Source: Candidatus Eiseniibacteriota bacterium (GTDB lineage Bacteria > Eisenbacteria > RBG-16-71-46 > CAIMUX01). Taken from it: 64,000 bases of DNA. Below the pieces are notes generated by a model that made no database searches, had not been told where the DNA came from, and saw only the letters and a list, made by a program, of their open reading frames with translations. A program made the translations under genes and the position numbers. The stretch covers positions 310,001 through 374,000 of the forward strand of contig JADJQY010000042.1 of assembly GCA_016712505.1 (NCBI GenBank), in the 5' to 3' direction. Below are positions 1 to 7,873 of the stretch, in pieces (within the stretch, counting starts at the first letter, position 1; each line of letters opens with the position of its first letter).

Positions 1-764
1 ACGCGCCAGGGGTCGAGCGGATCGACTTCCACCTCGACGAGCGATGGATCTGTGATCTCCCACCCCAGGGTGTAGGGCTCGCCTTCGGGGGCGAACAGAA
101 GGCGATCCGGCGAAACGAAGCGCACGTCGATGCTGTCGTTCACTCCGCCCACCGGCGCGAGGAGGCGACCGGTGGCCACCTCCGGGTGGGCCAGGTCATA
201 GTTCCAGGTCGCGAGCCAGGTACACTTCTGGGCCAGCACCAGTCCCTCGGCCTCGATCTCCCCCTCGTCCACGACGTGAAGATCGATCGGGAGCGAGGTG
301 AAGTCGGCGTGATCCCCGTGCCAGACCCGGATGCGGAAGGTGGTCTTGCCGTCGGCCAGCCCACGCACGGTGAACGCCCACCTGTCCCCATCGACAGCGG
401 AGATCTCGGCGATGGTCGGGTCCGCCACCTCGAAGCGCAGAGCGTGGTCCACACAAGCGGCGGCCGGAACGGTCTCGAGGCTGTCGGCATCCAGGAAGCG
501 CACCCGGATCGGCTCCGAGGTCTCCTCGTGGTGGGCGTGCACCTCGCCGGAGGTCGCTCCCTGCCACTGGGTCACGATCACTTCGTCACTTTCCCGCAAG
601 AGCAGTCCGTCGGCATCGAGATGCTCGCAAGCCGGTTCGCCATCGTCGGCAGGGTTGTCGTCACCGCACCCGGTGAGTCCGCCCCCGAGGAGCAGGGCGG
701 CGACCAGCATCAGGCACCCCACCGGGGTCAGACCCGGAAACCAATCGCGGACAGAGCGTTGCAT
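1..764 (-). CDS. secreted lipoprotein with Ig-like segments (3' end beyond window)
   Basis: The frame is open from an ATG at 762-764 to the window edge, giving 254 residues without a stop. An AAGGAG ribosome-binding site lies 6 nt upstream. The N-terminus has a hydrophobic stretch ending in LTGC, a lipobox with Cys33, so the product should be a lipid-anchored envelope protein. The rest is acidic, with a His-containing stretch (GEVHAHHEETSEP), and alternates phrases such as FEVADPTIAEISAV that resemble bacterial Ig-like (Big2) repeats. It is divergent from the Fur-type regulator and shares its palindrome-bearing promoter region, so metal-responsive control is plausible. No enzyme motif was recognised. 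Confidence 0.75.
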   Translation of the reverse strand, partial: MQRSVRDWFPGLTPVGCLMLVAALLLGGGLTGCGDDNPADDGEPACEHLDADGLLLRESDEVIVTQWQGATSGEVHAHHEETSEPIRVRFLDADSLETVPAAACVDHALRFEVADPTIAEISAVDGDRWAFTVRGLADGKTTFRIRVWHGDHADFTSLPIDLHVVDEGEIEAEGLVLAQKCTWLATWNYDLAHPEVATGRLLAPVGGVNDSIDVRFVSPDRLLFAPEGEPYTLGWEITDPSLVEVEVDPLDPWR

Positions 765-924
765 TCTGGGCTCCTTGTTCTCTCCCTGCCGGCCGGGCGT
801 GCAATCGCTTCGTGCGAGGGAGAGCGCGTTATCACCAACGCATCATATGGTTAGCGCAACAGATAGGACTCCCGAGCAGGCGCGTTCTTGACTAGAGTCA
901 CGCGAGCGCAAGTTCGTGATAGTA

Positions 925-949
925 ACGATAAACAAGTATCAATTATCGT
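925..949. promoter_or_regulatory. Fur/Zur-box-like palindrome
   Basis: ACGATAA (925-931) and TTATCGT (943-949) form an exact inverted repeat with an 11-nt spacer. Inside it GATA-N6-TATC (927-940) forms a second overlapping palindrome. Nested GATA/TATC palindromes are typical of Fur-family operators. It lies between the divergent lipoprotein and regulator genes, 39 nt before the preferred regulator start, which suggests autoregulation and control of the lipoprotein. Confidence 0.5.
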
Positions 950-987
950 CAAGAGGGAAGTGCGTTCCCTCGGGAAACAAGGGACCC

Positions 988-1368
988 ATGCAGCGGAACA
1001 CGCGACAGCGTCAGGCGATCCAGAAGGCCTTCTCGCACGCGGGGAGACCACTGGGACCGCGGGAAGTCCTGGAAGCGGCCGTGACGGTGGTTCCCGGACT
1101 AGGGATTGCGACGGTCTACCGGACGATCAAGGAACTGGTCGACGCCGGAGAGATCGTGCCGGTGGAGCTGCCGGGCGAGAACACGCGCTACGAGGTATCG
1201 GGCAAGCACCACCACCACCACTTCCACTGCAACAAGTGCAGCGGGGTGTTCGAGGTGGAGGTCTGCAACTTCGACGCGACCGTTCCGAAGGGATTCCGGC
1301 TCGAGGATCACGAGGTGATCCTCTATGGCCTCTGTGACAACTGCGCACCAGGGAGGAAGACGAAATGA
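988..1368 (+). CDS. Fur-family metalloregulator (Fur or Zur type)
   Basis: This 126-residue protein has the Fur layout: an N-terminal winged helix (LGPREVLEAA... ATVYRTIKELVDAGEI) and a C-terminal dimerisation and metal-binding domain. The His-rich GKHHHHHFHCNKC segment and a second CDNC pair supply the regulatory and structural zinc sites. The ATG at 988 fits the usual family start; an in-frame GTG at 916 would add 24 unlikely residues and put the operator inside the gene. Its TGA overlaps the ATG of the PhoD-like gene (ATGA). The sequence cannot tell whether it senses iron or zinc. The divergent lipoprotein with a His-containing stretch weakly favours Zur. Confidence 0.88.
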   Translation: MQRNTRQRQAIQKAFSHAGRPLGPREVLEAAVTVVPGLGIATVYRTIKELVDAGEIVPVELPGENTRYEVSGKHHHHHFHCNKCSGVFEVEVCNFDATVPKGFRLEDHEVILYGLCDNCAPGRKTK

Positions 1369-2909
1369 GCGACGCGCGCCGGGACTCGGGACGAAACCAC
1401 CCTCGCCTCGAGCCCCGCCGGCTCCCGGCGCGATCGCTCAAGTCTGCCCTGCTCCTCACGTCCTCGATCGCCGCAGTGACGCTCTTCGCGCTGCTCCCGG
1501 CATCCGCGGCACGGGCCCAGTTCGCGACCGCAACGCCCGCGGTGAATTCCTTGGTCGCCGCCATCGCCGCCACTCCTGCCGAGGGGGACCTCCTCGCCGC
1601 CGGCCCGATGCCGGCCGGGGCGGCGCTCCGGTCGGCCACGATCTGGCTCCAGACGAAGCAGGCGTGCAGCGTGGAGCTGCGCTACGGCATCGACGGATCC
1701 GGCAGCGCTGCGGGCGAAACCGGCACGGGAGGCGCTTCGGCTCCCATGATCGCGGCCCCGGCGCAGGCCACGACCCTCGCCGGGGAGCACATCGCGGTCT
1801 TCGAGCTGGATGATCTCGAGCCGGGGACCACCTACCGCTACGAGCTCCGGCTCGATGGCGCCCTGGTCGAAAGGCCCTATCCGTTCACCTTCAAGACGCA
1901 GCCGCTCTGGGAATGGCGCACCGATCCGCCCACCGTGACGGTCATGATCGGCTCCTGTTTCTACGTCAACGAGGAGCAGTACGACCGCCCGGGGAAGCCG
2001 TACGGCAGCGAGCACGAGATTCTCGGGCCGATGGCCGCGGTCCGTCCGGATTTGATGATCTGGCTGGGGGACAACACCTATCTGAGAGAAGTCGACTACT
2101 TCTCCCCCGGCGGAATCCGCGGGCGCTATCGCCACACGCGGAGCTTCCCCGGATTGCAGCCGTTTCTCGCCTCGACCCACCACTACGCCACCTGGGACGA
2201 TCACGACTTCGGCCCGAACGACAGCGACGGCAGCTACCCCCTGAAGGCGCAGGCGCTCGAGACCTTCAGCCGGTACTGGCCCGCTCCGAACCACGGAGTC
2301 GAGGGAGCACCCGGAGTCTTCCAGCGCTTCCGCTGGGCCGATATCGACTTCTTCCTCCTCGATGATCGCTACCACCGGAAGCCGAACCGGTGGCCGGCCG
2401 GTCCGGACAAGCGAATGCTGGGCCTGGCGCAGATGAACTGGCTGAAGGAGGGGCTTGTCTCCTCTGACGCGACCTGGAAGGTGGTCGCGCTGGGCAACCA
2501 GGTTCTGAATGACGTGGGGCGCTTCGAGACCTTCGGCCGCTACCCGGAGGAACGGAAGGAACTGCTCGACTGGATCGTCGGGCAGAAGATCGACGGCGTC
2601 GTCTTCATCTCCGGGGATCGCCACCGGAGCGAGCTGACCCGCGTCGAACCGCCCGGCGGCTACCCGCTATACGACTTCACCAGCTCCTCGATCACCGCCG
2701 GGATCGCCAACCTGAAGGAAGACGACGCGGAGTGGAGTCTCCCCAACCGGGTCGAGGGAACCCTGCTCCTGGAGCACAGCTTCGGCCTGATGCGGTTTTC
2801 CGGGCCGAGAAAAGAACGGGTGGTGACCTTTTCCGCCATGGGGAAGGACGGGACGCTCCGGTGGGAGCGGTCGGTGGCGCGCACGGAATTGTCATCGGCC
2901 AAAAACTAG
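1365..2909 (+). CDS. PhoD-like alkaline phosphatase / metallophosphatase, exported
   Basis: A 514-residue protein with an Arg-rich N-terminus, a hydrophobic signal segment ending AARA, a fibronectin-like N-terminal domain (about 60-170) and a PhoD-type catalytic domain. Family motifs include MIGSC near the domain start, PDLMIWLGDN, ATWDDHDFGPND and VVFISGDRHRSEL, which carry the Asp, Asn and His ligands of the binuclear metal centre. Expected activity is phosphodiesterase or phosphomonoesterase in the periplasm. Its ATG overlaps the regulator stop, with a GGGAGGAAG ribosome-binding site inside the upstream gene, so the two are translationally coupled. An exported metalloenzyme co-transcribed with a Fur-family regulator suggests metal-linked expression. 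Confidence 0.9.
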   Translation: MSDARRDSGRNHPRLEPRRLPARSLKSALLLTSSIAAVTLFALLPASAARAQFATATPAVNSLVAAIAATPAEGDLLAAGPMPAGAALRSATIWLQTKQACSVELRYGIDGSGSAAGETGTGGASAPMIAAPAQATTLAGEHIAVFELDDLEPGTTYRYELRLDGALVERPYPFTFKTQPLWEWRTDPPTVTVMIGSCFYVNEEQYDRPGKPYGSEHEILGPMAAVRPDLMIWLGDNTYLREVDYFSPGGIRGRYRHTRSFPGLQPFLASTHHYATWDDHDFGPNDSDGSYPLKAQALETFSRYWPAPNHGVEGAPGVFQRFRWADIDFFLLDDRYHRKPNRWPAGPDKRMLGLAQMNWLKEGLVSSDATWKVVALGNQVLNDVGRFETFGRYPEERKELLDWIVGQKIDGVVFISGDRHRSELTRVEPPGGYPLYDFTSSSITAGIANLKEDDAEWSLPNRVEGTLLLEHSFGLMRFSGPRKERVVTFSAMGKDGTLRWERSVARTELSSAKN

Positions 2910-3170
2910 GCGCGGACTGATCTTTTAACCTCTTTTTTTTCAATACGTTACGTCGAGTGATACTCGGCGCAACCTGCCCGATCCCGGCCTTCGGGGGGCC
3001 CCACGATCCGCGCCAAACGCCCCTCCGGGGCGACCCGGAAGGCTCCCCACCAAAGTGATTCCCGACCCCGGATCGGACAGTCCCCCAGTCGTTTCCCGCG
3101 TCTTACGCTTGCGTTCTGGGCGGGCGTCGGGTATCCCTGTCGCAAATCTCAATGCACAGAGGAGGCTGTC

Positions 3171-4133
3171 ATGCTTCGGATCGGTGACCCTGCACCTTCA
3201 TTCCGTCTTGCCTCCACCTCCGGACGGGAGGTGTCGCTGGAAGATTTCCGCGGACACAAGATCGTTCGCTACTTCTATCCGAAGGATGAGACGTCCGGCT
3301 GCACCAAGGAAGCGTGCGACTTCCGGGACAACATGCATCGGCTGAGCGATGCCGGAGCGGTCGTGCTCGGCGTCTCTCCCGATTCGATCGATTCGCATCA
3401 CGGCTTCCGGGCCAATCATGACCTTCCCTTCGACCTTCTGAGCGACCCTGATCATGAGGTGGCGAAGGACTACGGTGCCTATGGCGAGAAGATCAGCTAC
3501 GGCACCCCCACGCTGGGAATCATCCGCTCGACGATCGTGATCGACGAGCTCGGGTATGTGGACGCAATCTGGTCGCCGGTCACGGTCGACGGACACGCGG
3601 AGCAGGTGATCGACTTCCTCTACGGACGCACGTCGTCCCCGGGGGAGGCGGCCATGGACTCCACGCCCCGCAAGTCGCCCGCCCCTGCGGCGAAGAAGGC
3701 CACCAGCCCGAAGAAGACCGCTGCTCCGAAGAAAGCGCCGGCTGCCAAGCCGGCCCCCGCTTCGAAGCAGGGTGCTTCACCCAAGAAGTCCGCCTCGGCG
3801 GGCGCGAAGCCGGCTGCCAAGAAGTCCGTGGCGGGCGGTGCGAAGGCCGGTTCGAAGAAGAAGGCGGCGAAGAAGGCCGTCAAGAAGGCAGCGCGGAAGG
3901 CCACCAAGACGGCGGCCAGGAAGGCAGCCACGAAAACCAGCAAGGAGGCAGCGAAGATGATGGCGAAGAAGGCGGGCAAGAAGGCCGCGAAGAAGGCGAC
4001 CAAGAAGGCCACCAAGAAGACCGCCAAGAAGGCGACCAAGAAGGTGACGAAGAAGGCCGCCAAGAAGGCCGCCAAGAAGGCGCCCAAGAAGGCCGCCAAG
4101 AAGACCGCGAAGAAGGCCACCAAGAAGGCCTAA
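3171..4133 (+). CDS. Bcp-type peroxiredoxin fused to histone-H1-like Lys/Ala tail
   Basis: Residues 1-155 are a thioredoxin-fold peroxiredoxin of the Bcp/PrxQ class. PKDETSGCTKEACDFRDN contains the peroxidatic Cys and, five residues later, the resolving Cys. Residues about 160-320 are a Lys/Ala/Pro-rich tail that ends in repeated KKA, KKAT and KKAA units, like bacterial histone-H1-like proteins. Bcp alone is about 155 residues, so the protein is doubled. GAGGAGG precedes the ATG at 3171. A second good ribosome-binding site (GGAGG, 3644-3648) sits 5 nt before an in-frame ATG at 3654, so the tail could also be made alone. A DNA-associated peroxidase is inference. Confidence 0.88.
   Translation: MLRIGDPAPSFRLASTSGREVSLEDFRGHKIVRYFYPKDETSGCTKEACDFRDNMHRLSDAGAVVLGVSPDSIDSHHGFRANHDLPFDLLSDPDHEVAKDYGAYGEKISYGTPTLGIIRSTIVIDELGYVDAIWSPVTVDGHAEQVIDFLYGRTSSPGEAAMDSTPRKSPAPAAKKATSPKKTAAPKKAPAAKPAPASKQGASPKKSASAGAKPAAKKSVAGGAKAGSKKKAAKKAVKKAARKATKTAARKAATKTSKEAAKMMAKKAGKKAAKKATKKATKKTAKKATKKVTKKAAKKAAKKAPKKAAKKTAKKATKKA
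3654..4133 (+). other. possible internal start giving a separate H1-like protein
   Basis: ATG 3654-3656 is in frame with the peroxiredoxin gene (codon 162) and has GGAGG at 3644-3648, an optimal spacing of 5 nt. Initiation here would yield a 159-residue Lys/Ala-rich basic protein beginning MDSTPRKSPAPAAKK. Chance occurrence of the GGAGG within coding sequence cannot be excluded. Confidence 0.4.
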
Positions 4134-4149
4134 GCGGCTTCGTCGCACG

Positions 4150-4168
4150 GGCCTTTGGACCAAGGGCC
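4150..4168 (+). terminator. hairpin after the peroxiredoxin gene
   Basis: GGCCTTT (4150-4156) pairs with AAGGGCC (4162-4168) with one G-T wobble, 17 nt after the TAA. Only a short T-rich run follows (TGTTA). A second, stronger hairpin lies at 4184-4210. Confidence 0.45.
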
Positions 4169-4183
4169 TGTTAGACTCGAGCA

Positions 4184-4210
4184 CGCGGCGCGCGGTTTCC
4201 GTGCGCCGCG
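4184..4210. terminator. 12-bp GC hairpin before the acid phosphatase gene
   Basis: The arms at 4184-4195 and 4199-4210 form a 12-bp stem with one wobble and a TTT loop. It ends 44 nt before the acid phosphatase start. There is no U-tract, so it may be an mRNA-stabilising or attenuating structure rather than a terminator. Confidence 0.4.
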
Positions 4211-4254
4211 TCTTCATGTCCGGAAGTCCGGATCCCTCGCTTCAGGAGGACACC

Positions 4255-5085
4255 ATGCAGACGATCTCGCGCGCCGTTCGTCCGGTCATTACTGCCGCTC
4301 TGCTCGGGGCCGCGCTCCTCTCCGCGGGCTGCGGTTCGAGCGCCCGCCTGACCCACGAGAACCTGAACGGCCTCCTCTGGATGCAGACCTCCGGTGAGTA
4401 CCGCGCCGCGTGCCTCACCGCCTATCGCACGGCCACGACCCAGATGGAGAAGGCTCTGGCCGATCCGGGCTGGACCGCCGCCCTGGAACAGAGCGGCGAT
4501 CTCTCCGCACTTGCGCCCGCGGTGATCCTGGATGCCGATGAGACCGCACTCGACAACTCGGCCTATCAGTCGCGGTTGGCCAAGAGTTCCCGCGGCTTCG
4601 CCCCGGATACCTGGAGTGCCTGGTGCCGTGAGGAGCTTGCCACGGCCGTACCCGGCGCCTCCGACTTCTGCCGCGCGGCGGTAGAAAGGGGGGTCACGCT
4701 GTTGTTCGTCACCAACCGTGACACGCAACTTGCCGAATCCACCCTACGCAACCTGGGAAAGGCTGGATTCCCCAACGACCCGCGGCGCGTCCAGGTCATC
4801 GGGAAGACCGCCGAGTCGGACAAGGGGCCACGTCGCGCCGATCTTTCCCGGCGCTACCGCATTCTGCTTCTGGTCGGCGACCAGCTCGGCGACTTCGTCT
4901 CGGTGCCCAATGGGGCCTCGTCGACCGACCGCGCCGCGCTGGCCGAGCAGAACGCCGCCATGTGGGGCACCAGGTGGATCGCATTGCCCAACTGCACCTA
5001 CGGCGATTGGGAGCGGAGCCTGGTGGACAGCAAGCGGTCGGATGAGGAGAATCTCAAAGCGAAGTTCGGTCGACTTCGCGACTGA
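4255..5085 (+). CDS. class B/IIIB acid phosphatase lipoprotein (e(P4)-like HAD)
   Basis: A 276-residue protein with a lipoprotein signal ending LLSAGC, then a HAD-superfamily subfamily IIIB domain. VILDADETALDNS is HAD motif I with the nucleophile Asp and the acid/base Asp. VTLLFVTNRDT is motif II with Thr/Asn, and LLLVGDQLGDF supplies the motif IV acids. The e(P4)/NucP4 family dephosphorylates nucleotides and other phosphomonoesters at the outer membrane. The ATG at 4255 has AGGAGG upstream. The next gene, DedA, begins 29 nt after the stop, so the two may be co-transcribed. Confidence 0.9.
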   Translation: MQTISRAVRPVITAALLGAALLSAGCGSSARLTHENLNGLLWMQTSGEYRAACLTAYRTATTQMEKALADPGWTAALEQSGDLSALAPAVILDADETALDNSAYQSRLAKSSRGFAPDTWSAWCREELATAVPGASDFCRAAVERGVTLLFVTNRDTQLAESTLRNLGKAGFPNDPRRVQVIGKTAESDKGPRRADLSRRYRILLLVGDQLGDFVSVPNGASSTDRAALAEQNAAMWGTRWIALPNCTYGDWERSLVDSKRSDEENLKAKFGRLRD

Positions 5086-5114
5086 GCAGTCTCCCTCCGA
5101 AACGAAAGGGTCCT

Positions 5115-5735
5115 GTGCACGAACTTCTCCCTCACCTGCCGTCGATCCAGCAACTCATCCAGTGGGGCGGGATCATCGGGATCACACTCATCGTGTTTGC
5201 CGAGACCGGGCTCTTGATCGGCTTCTTCCTGCCGGGCGACTCGTTGCTGGTCACCGCGGGCGTCTTCGCCGCCAACGGCGACCTGAGCCTCGCGCTACTC
5301 CTCACCGTGGTGCCGGCGGCCGCGATCCTGGGGGATGCCACCGGCTATGCGATCGGAAAGCGCGCCGGAGCCTCGCTCTACCACCGACCGGACTCCCGGT
5401 TCTTCAAGCGGAGCCACCTGGTGAAGGCGCACTCCTTCTACGAGAAGTACGGCGGCAAGACGATCGTGCTCGCGCGCTTCATCCCGATCGTTCGCACCTT
5501 CGCCCCCACCGTGGCCGGCGCGGCTGAGATGGGGTACCGCCGCTTCGCCATGTACAACATCTTCGGAGGGTTGCTCTGGGTTTACTCCACCGTGCTGCTG
5601 GGCTACCTGCTCGGCCGCTCGGTGCCCGATCTGGAGAAGCACATCCACCTGGTGATCGCCGCGGTGGTCATCCTCTCGATCCTCCCGGCGGTCTGGGAGT
5701 GGTGGAAACACCGCCAGGAGACGCGCAAGCGTTGA
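5115..5735 (+). CDS. DedA-family membrane protein (VTT domain)
   Basis: A 206-residue multispanning membrane protein. It has the DedA layout: an N-terminal helix, the re-entrant segment ETGLLIGFFLPGDSLL, GDATGYAIGKRAG, and LARFIPIVRTFAPTVAG with the two essential arginines, then two more helices. DedA proteins take part in lipid carrier (undecaprenyl phosphate) or phospholipid translocation and membrane homeostasis. The start is GTG at 5115 after GAAAGGG. Its TGA (5733-5735) shares one base with the ATG of rtcB, so translation of the two is probably coupled, although no functional link is obvious. Confidence 0.92.
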   Translation: MHELLPHLPSIQQLIQWGGIIGITLIVFAETGLLIGFFLPGDSLLVTAGVFAANGDLSLALLLTVVPAAAILGDATGYAIGKRAGASLYHRPDSRFFKRSHLVKAHSFYEKYGGKTIVLARFIPIVRTFAPTVAGAAEMGYRRFAMYNIFGGLLWVYSTVLLGYLLGRSVPDLEKHIHLVIAAVVILSILPAVWEWWKHRQETRKR

Positions 5736-7165
5736 TGGAGATCAAGCGGATCCACGACCACCTCTGGGAGATCCCTCGCCAGGGAGGGATGCGTGTACCC
5801 GGCCGGATCTACGCCAGCCGGACGCTGCTCGAGCAGATCCGGGGCGAAGGGGGCGTGCAGCAGGTGATGAACGTCGCCCACCTGCCCGGGATCGTCGGTT
5901 ACTCCCTCGCCATGCCGGACATTCACTGGGGCTACGGCTTCCCGATCGGCGGGGTCGCCGCCACCGATCCCGAGGACGGCGGCGTGATCTCGCCGGGAGG
6001 TGTGGGCTACGACATCAACTGCGGCGTCCGGCTCTGCGTGGCGCCGCTCGATCTCGCCGACCTCAAGCCGCGCATCGAGAAGGTCGTCCAGACCCTGTTC
6101 GCGAAGATCCCCTGCGGCGTCGGTTCGACCGGTGGAATCGGTGCCGTATCGAAGAAGGAACTCGAGCAGGTGATGACCCAGGGGGCGCGCTGGTCGATCG
6201 GTCGCGGCTACGGACGCATGTCCGACCTCGAACAGACCGAGGAGCGCGGCTGTCTACACGAGGCCGATCCCGCGGCGATCTCCGATCGGGCCAGGGAGCG
6301 CGGCCTCGAGCAGATCGGCACACTGGGCAGCGGGAACCACTTCGTCGAACTCGAGGTGATCGAGGAGATCTTCGACCGGCCGGTGGCCCAGGCCCTCGGG
6401 CTCCGCGAGGGAGGGATCACGATCCTCATCCACACGGGTTCACGCGGGTTCGGCTATCAAGTGTGCGACGACTATCTGCGCGTGATGGCGCGCGGGGCGG
6501 AGCGCTACAAGATTCAACTCCCCGATCGCCAGCTGGCGTGCGTGCCCGTCGGCTCGCCCGAGGGGCAGGGTTACTGGAAGGCGATGTCGGCCGCGGCGAA
6601 CTTTGCCTGGGCCAACCGCCAGGCAATCATGGGGCTGGCCGAGGAAGCGCTGCAGGAGGCGCTCGGGCTCAATCCCCACCAGATGCGGCTCCAACTCATC
6701 TACGACGTCTGCCACAACGTGGCCAAGATGGAGACGCATCGGGTCGACGGGGTCGACCGCCGGCTCTGCATCCACCGCAAGGGGGCCACCCGCGCCCACG
6801 TGCCGCGCGGACAGAAGAGTCCCTGGAGCTTCGGCCAGCCAGTCATCGTCCCGGGCGACATGGGGAGCGCATCGTACCTCTGCATCGGAACCGAGCGCTC
6901 GCTCGACGAGACCTGGGGCTCCACCTGCCACGGCGCAGGTCGCGTCCTCTCGCGCAGCGCGGCGAAGAGGAAGTTCGCCGGGCGAGACCTGATCGGCGAG
7001 CTGCGTGACGACGGCATCACCGTCATGGCGCGCGGGCTGGCGACCGTGGCCGAAGAGATGCGCGGGGCCTACAAAGACGTCTCGCAGGTGGTCGACACCA
7101 TGGAGGCCGCGGGTATCTCAACCAAGGTTGCCCGGCTCCGCCCGATCGGCGTCATCAAGGGATAG
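5735..7165 (+). CDS. rtcB: RtcB family 3'-phosphate RNA ligase
   Basis: A 476-residue RtcB. Recognisable motifs are the N-terminal PDIHWGYGFPIGGVAA, GYDINCGVRL with the metal-binding Cys, GSGNHFVELEV and HTGSRGFG with metal-binding His residues, and CHGAGRVLSRSAAKR, where the His is guanylylated. RtcB joins 2',3'-cyclic phosphate or 3'-phosphate ends to 5'-OH ends with GTP and Mn2+. The ATG at 5735 overlaps the DedA stop. Neither archease nor RtcA/RtcR is present in the window, so the partners that usually mark an RNA-repair operon are missing locally. Confidence 0.95.
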   Translation: MEIKRIHDHLWEIPRQGGMRVPGRIYASRTLLEQIRGEGGVQQVMNVAHLPGIVGYSLAMPDIHWGYGFPIGGVAATDPEDGGVISPGGVGYDINCGVRLCVAPLDLADLKPRIEKVVQTLFAKIPCGVGSTGGIGAVSKKELEQVMTQGARWSIGRGYGRMSDLEQTEERGCLHEADPAAISDRARERGLEQIGTLGSGNHFVELEVIEEIFDRPVAQALGLREGGITILIHTGSRGFGYQVCDDYLRVMARGAERYKIQLPDRQLACVPVGSPEGQGYWKAMSAAANFAWANRQAIMGLAEEALQEALGLNPHQMRLQLIYDVCHNVAKMETHRVDGVDRRLCIHRKGATRAHVPRGQKSPWSFGQPVIVPGDMGSASYLCIGTERSLDETWGSTCHGAGRVLSRSAAKRKFAGRDLIGELRDDGITVMARGLATVAEEMRGAYKDVSQVVDTMEAAGISTKVARLRPIGVIKG

Positions 7166-7873
7166 GGGCGCGGAAACCACGCGATCCTCACCATCTCGAT
7201 CTGGACAGGCCGCGCCGAGAGGAGTACTCTTCCGCGCATCGGAACACCCGCCGTTCCACGCAATGGGGCTCATGCGCGACGACCGAACGTGGGCGGGGAG
7301 ATCTTGTGAAGCCGGTCCGTGACGAGGTACGCCCTCGCACCGACGGCAACCAACGGTCCCTCGCTACCGAGCGGCGGTCCGTGGAACCGACCCGTTTGGG
7401 TCGGGGTCTCGACCGGTTAGAGCCCCTTCCCCCTCCCGACCAAACCTGGGGCTCTGATCGTTTCGTGTCGCCCCGGCCCAATTTCACTCGACGACACGGT
7501 TGGTGATCGCTTCGAGCAGAAGCGTATCGAGCACTTTGGAGGTCTCATTGGTCCCCACTTCGCAGCTCCAGCACGCACCGTGATCGCACAGGTTGCGAGC
7601 CTCGGCTCGCAACACCAGGCCACGAGGTCGTGGTAGGAGGGGCGTGGGCGGACACTCGCCCCCTCTCCCGATCTGCGTACGGTCGAGGCGTGGTCGAAGG
7701 GTACCCGTCGCGGACGTGAGCCCACCGCGAAACCGGTGAGCGCGCGATTGCGTTCGGCTTGTGCCGATCGGCCACGCCTTCTATTCTTCCCGCCCAATGT
7801 CCTCTCCACCTGAAAGCCCTCCGATCGAGAGGCCGAACGTTCCGTCGATCCCACTGGGCGAGCGGGGGCTGGT
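7166..7873. other. 708-bp gap with several perfect hairpins and one doubtful small ORF
   Basis: No convincing gene was seen. Stems include CCGACCC/GGGTCGG (7387-7404), AGAGCCCC/GGGGCTCT (7419-7455, 21-nt loop) and GTTGCGAGC/GCTCGCAAC with a CTCG loop (7592-7613). On the minus strand 7484-7615 could encode 43 residues from a GTG, with C-D-H-G-A-C-W-S-C and an amphipathic end LLLEAITNRVVE; no ribosome-binding site supports it. The region may hold a structured RNA, the rtcB transcript end and the prsW promoter. It lacks the conserved boxes of RNase P RNA, tmRNA and SRP RNA. Confidence 0.4.

Noticed and set aside
888..923. A sigma70 promoter with TTGACT (888-893) before the Fur-family gene
   Set aside because: No acceptable -10 box occurs at 16-18 bp; the nearest AT-rich hexamer is 24 bp away.
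2918..2966. Terminator after the PhoD-like gene at the T8 run (2933-2940)
   Set aside because: No GC-rich stem lies directly upstream of the T-run; the small CGAGT/ACTCG hairpin lies after it, so the order is wrong for an intrinsic terminator.
7166..7873. RNase P RNA, tmRNA or SRP RNA in the hairpin-rich gap
   Set aside because: The conserved boxes of each RNA were looked for on both strands and not seen.
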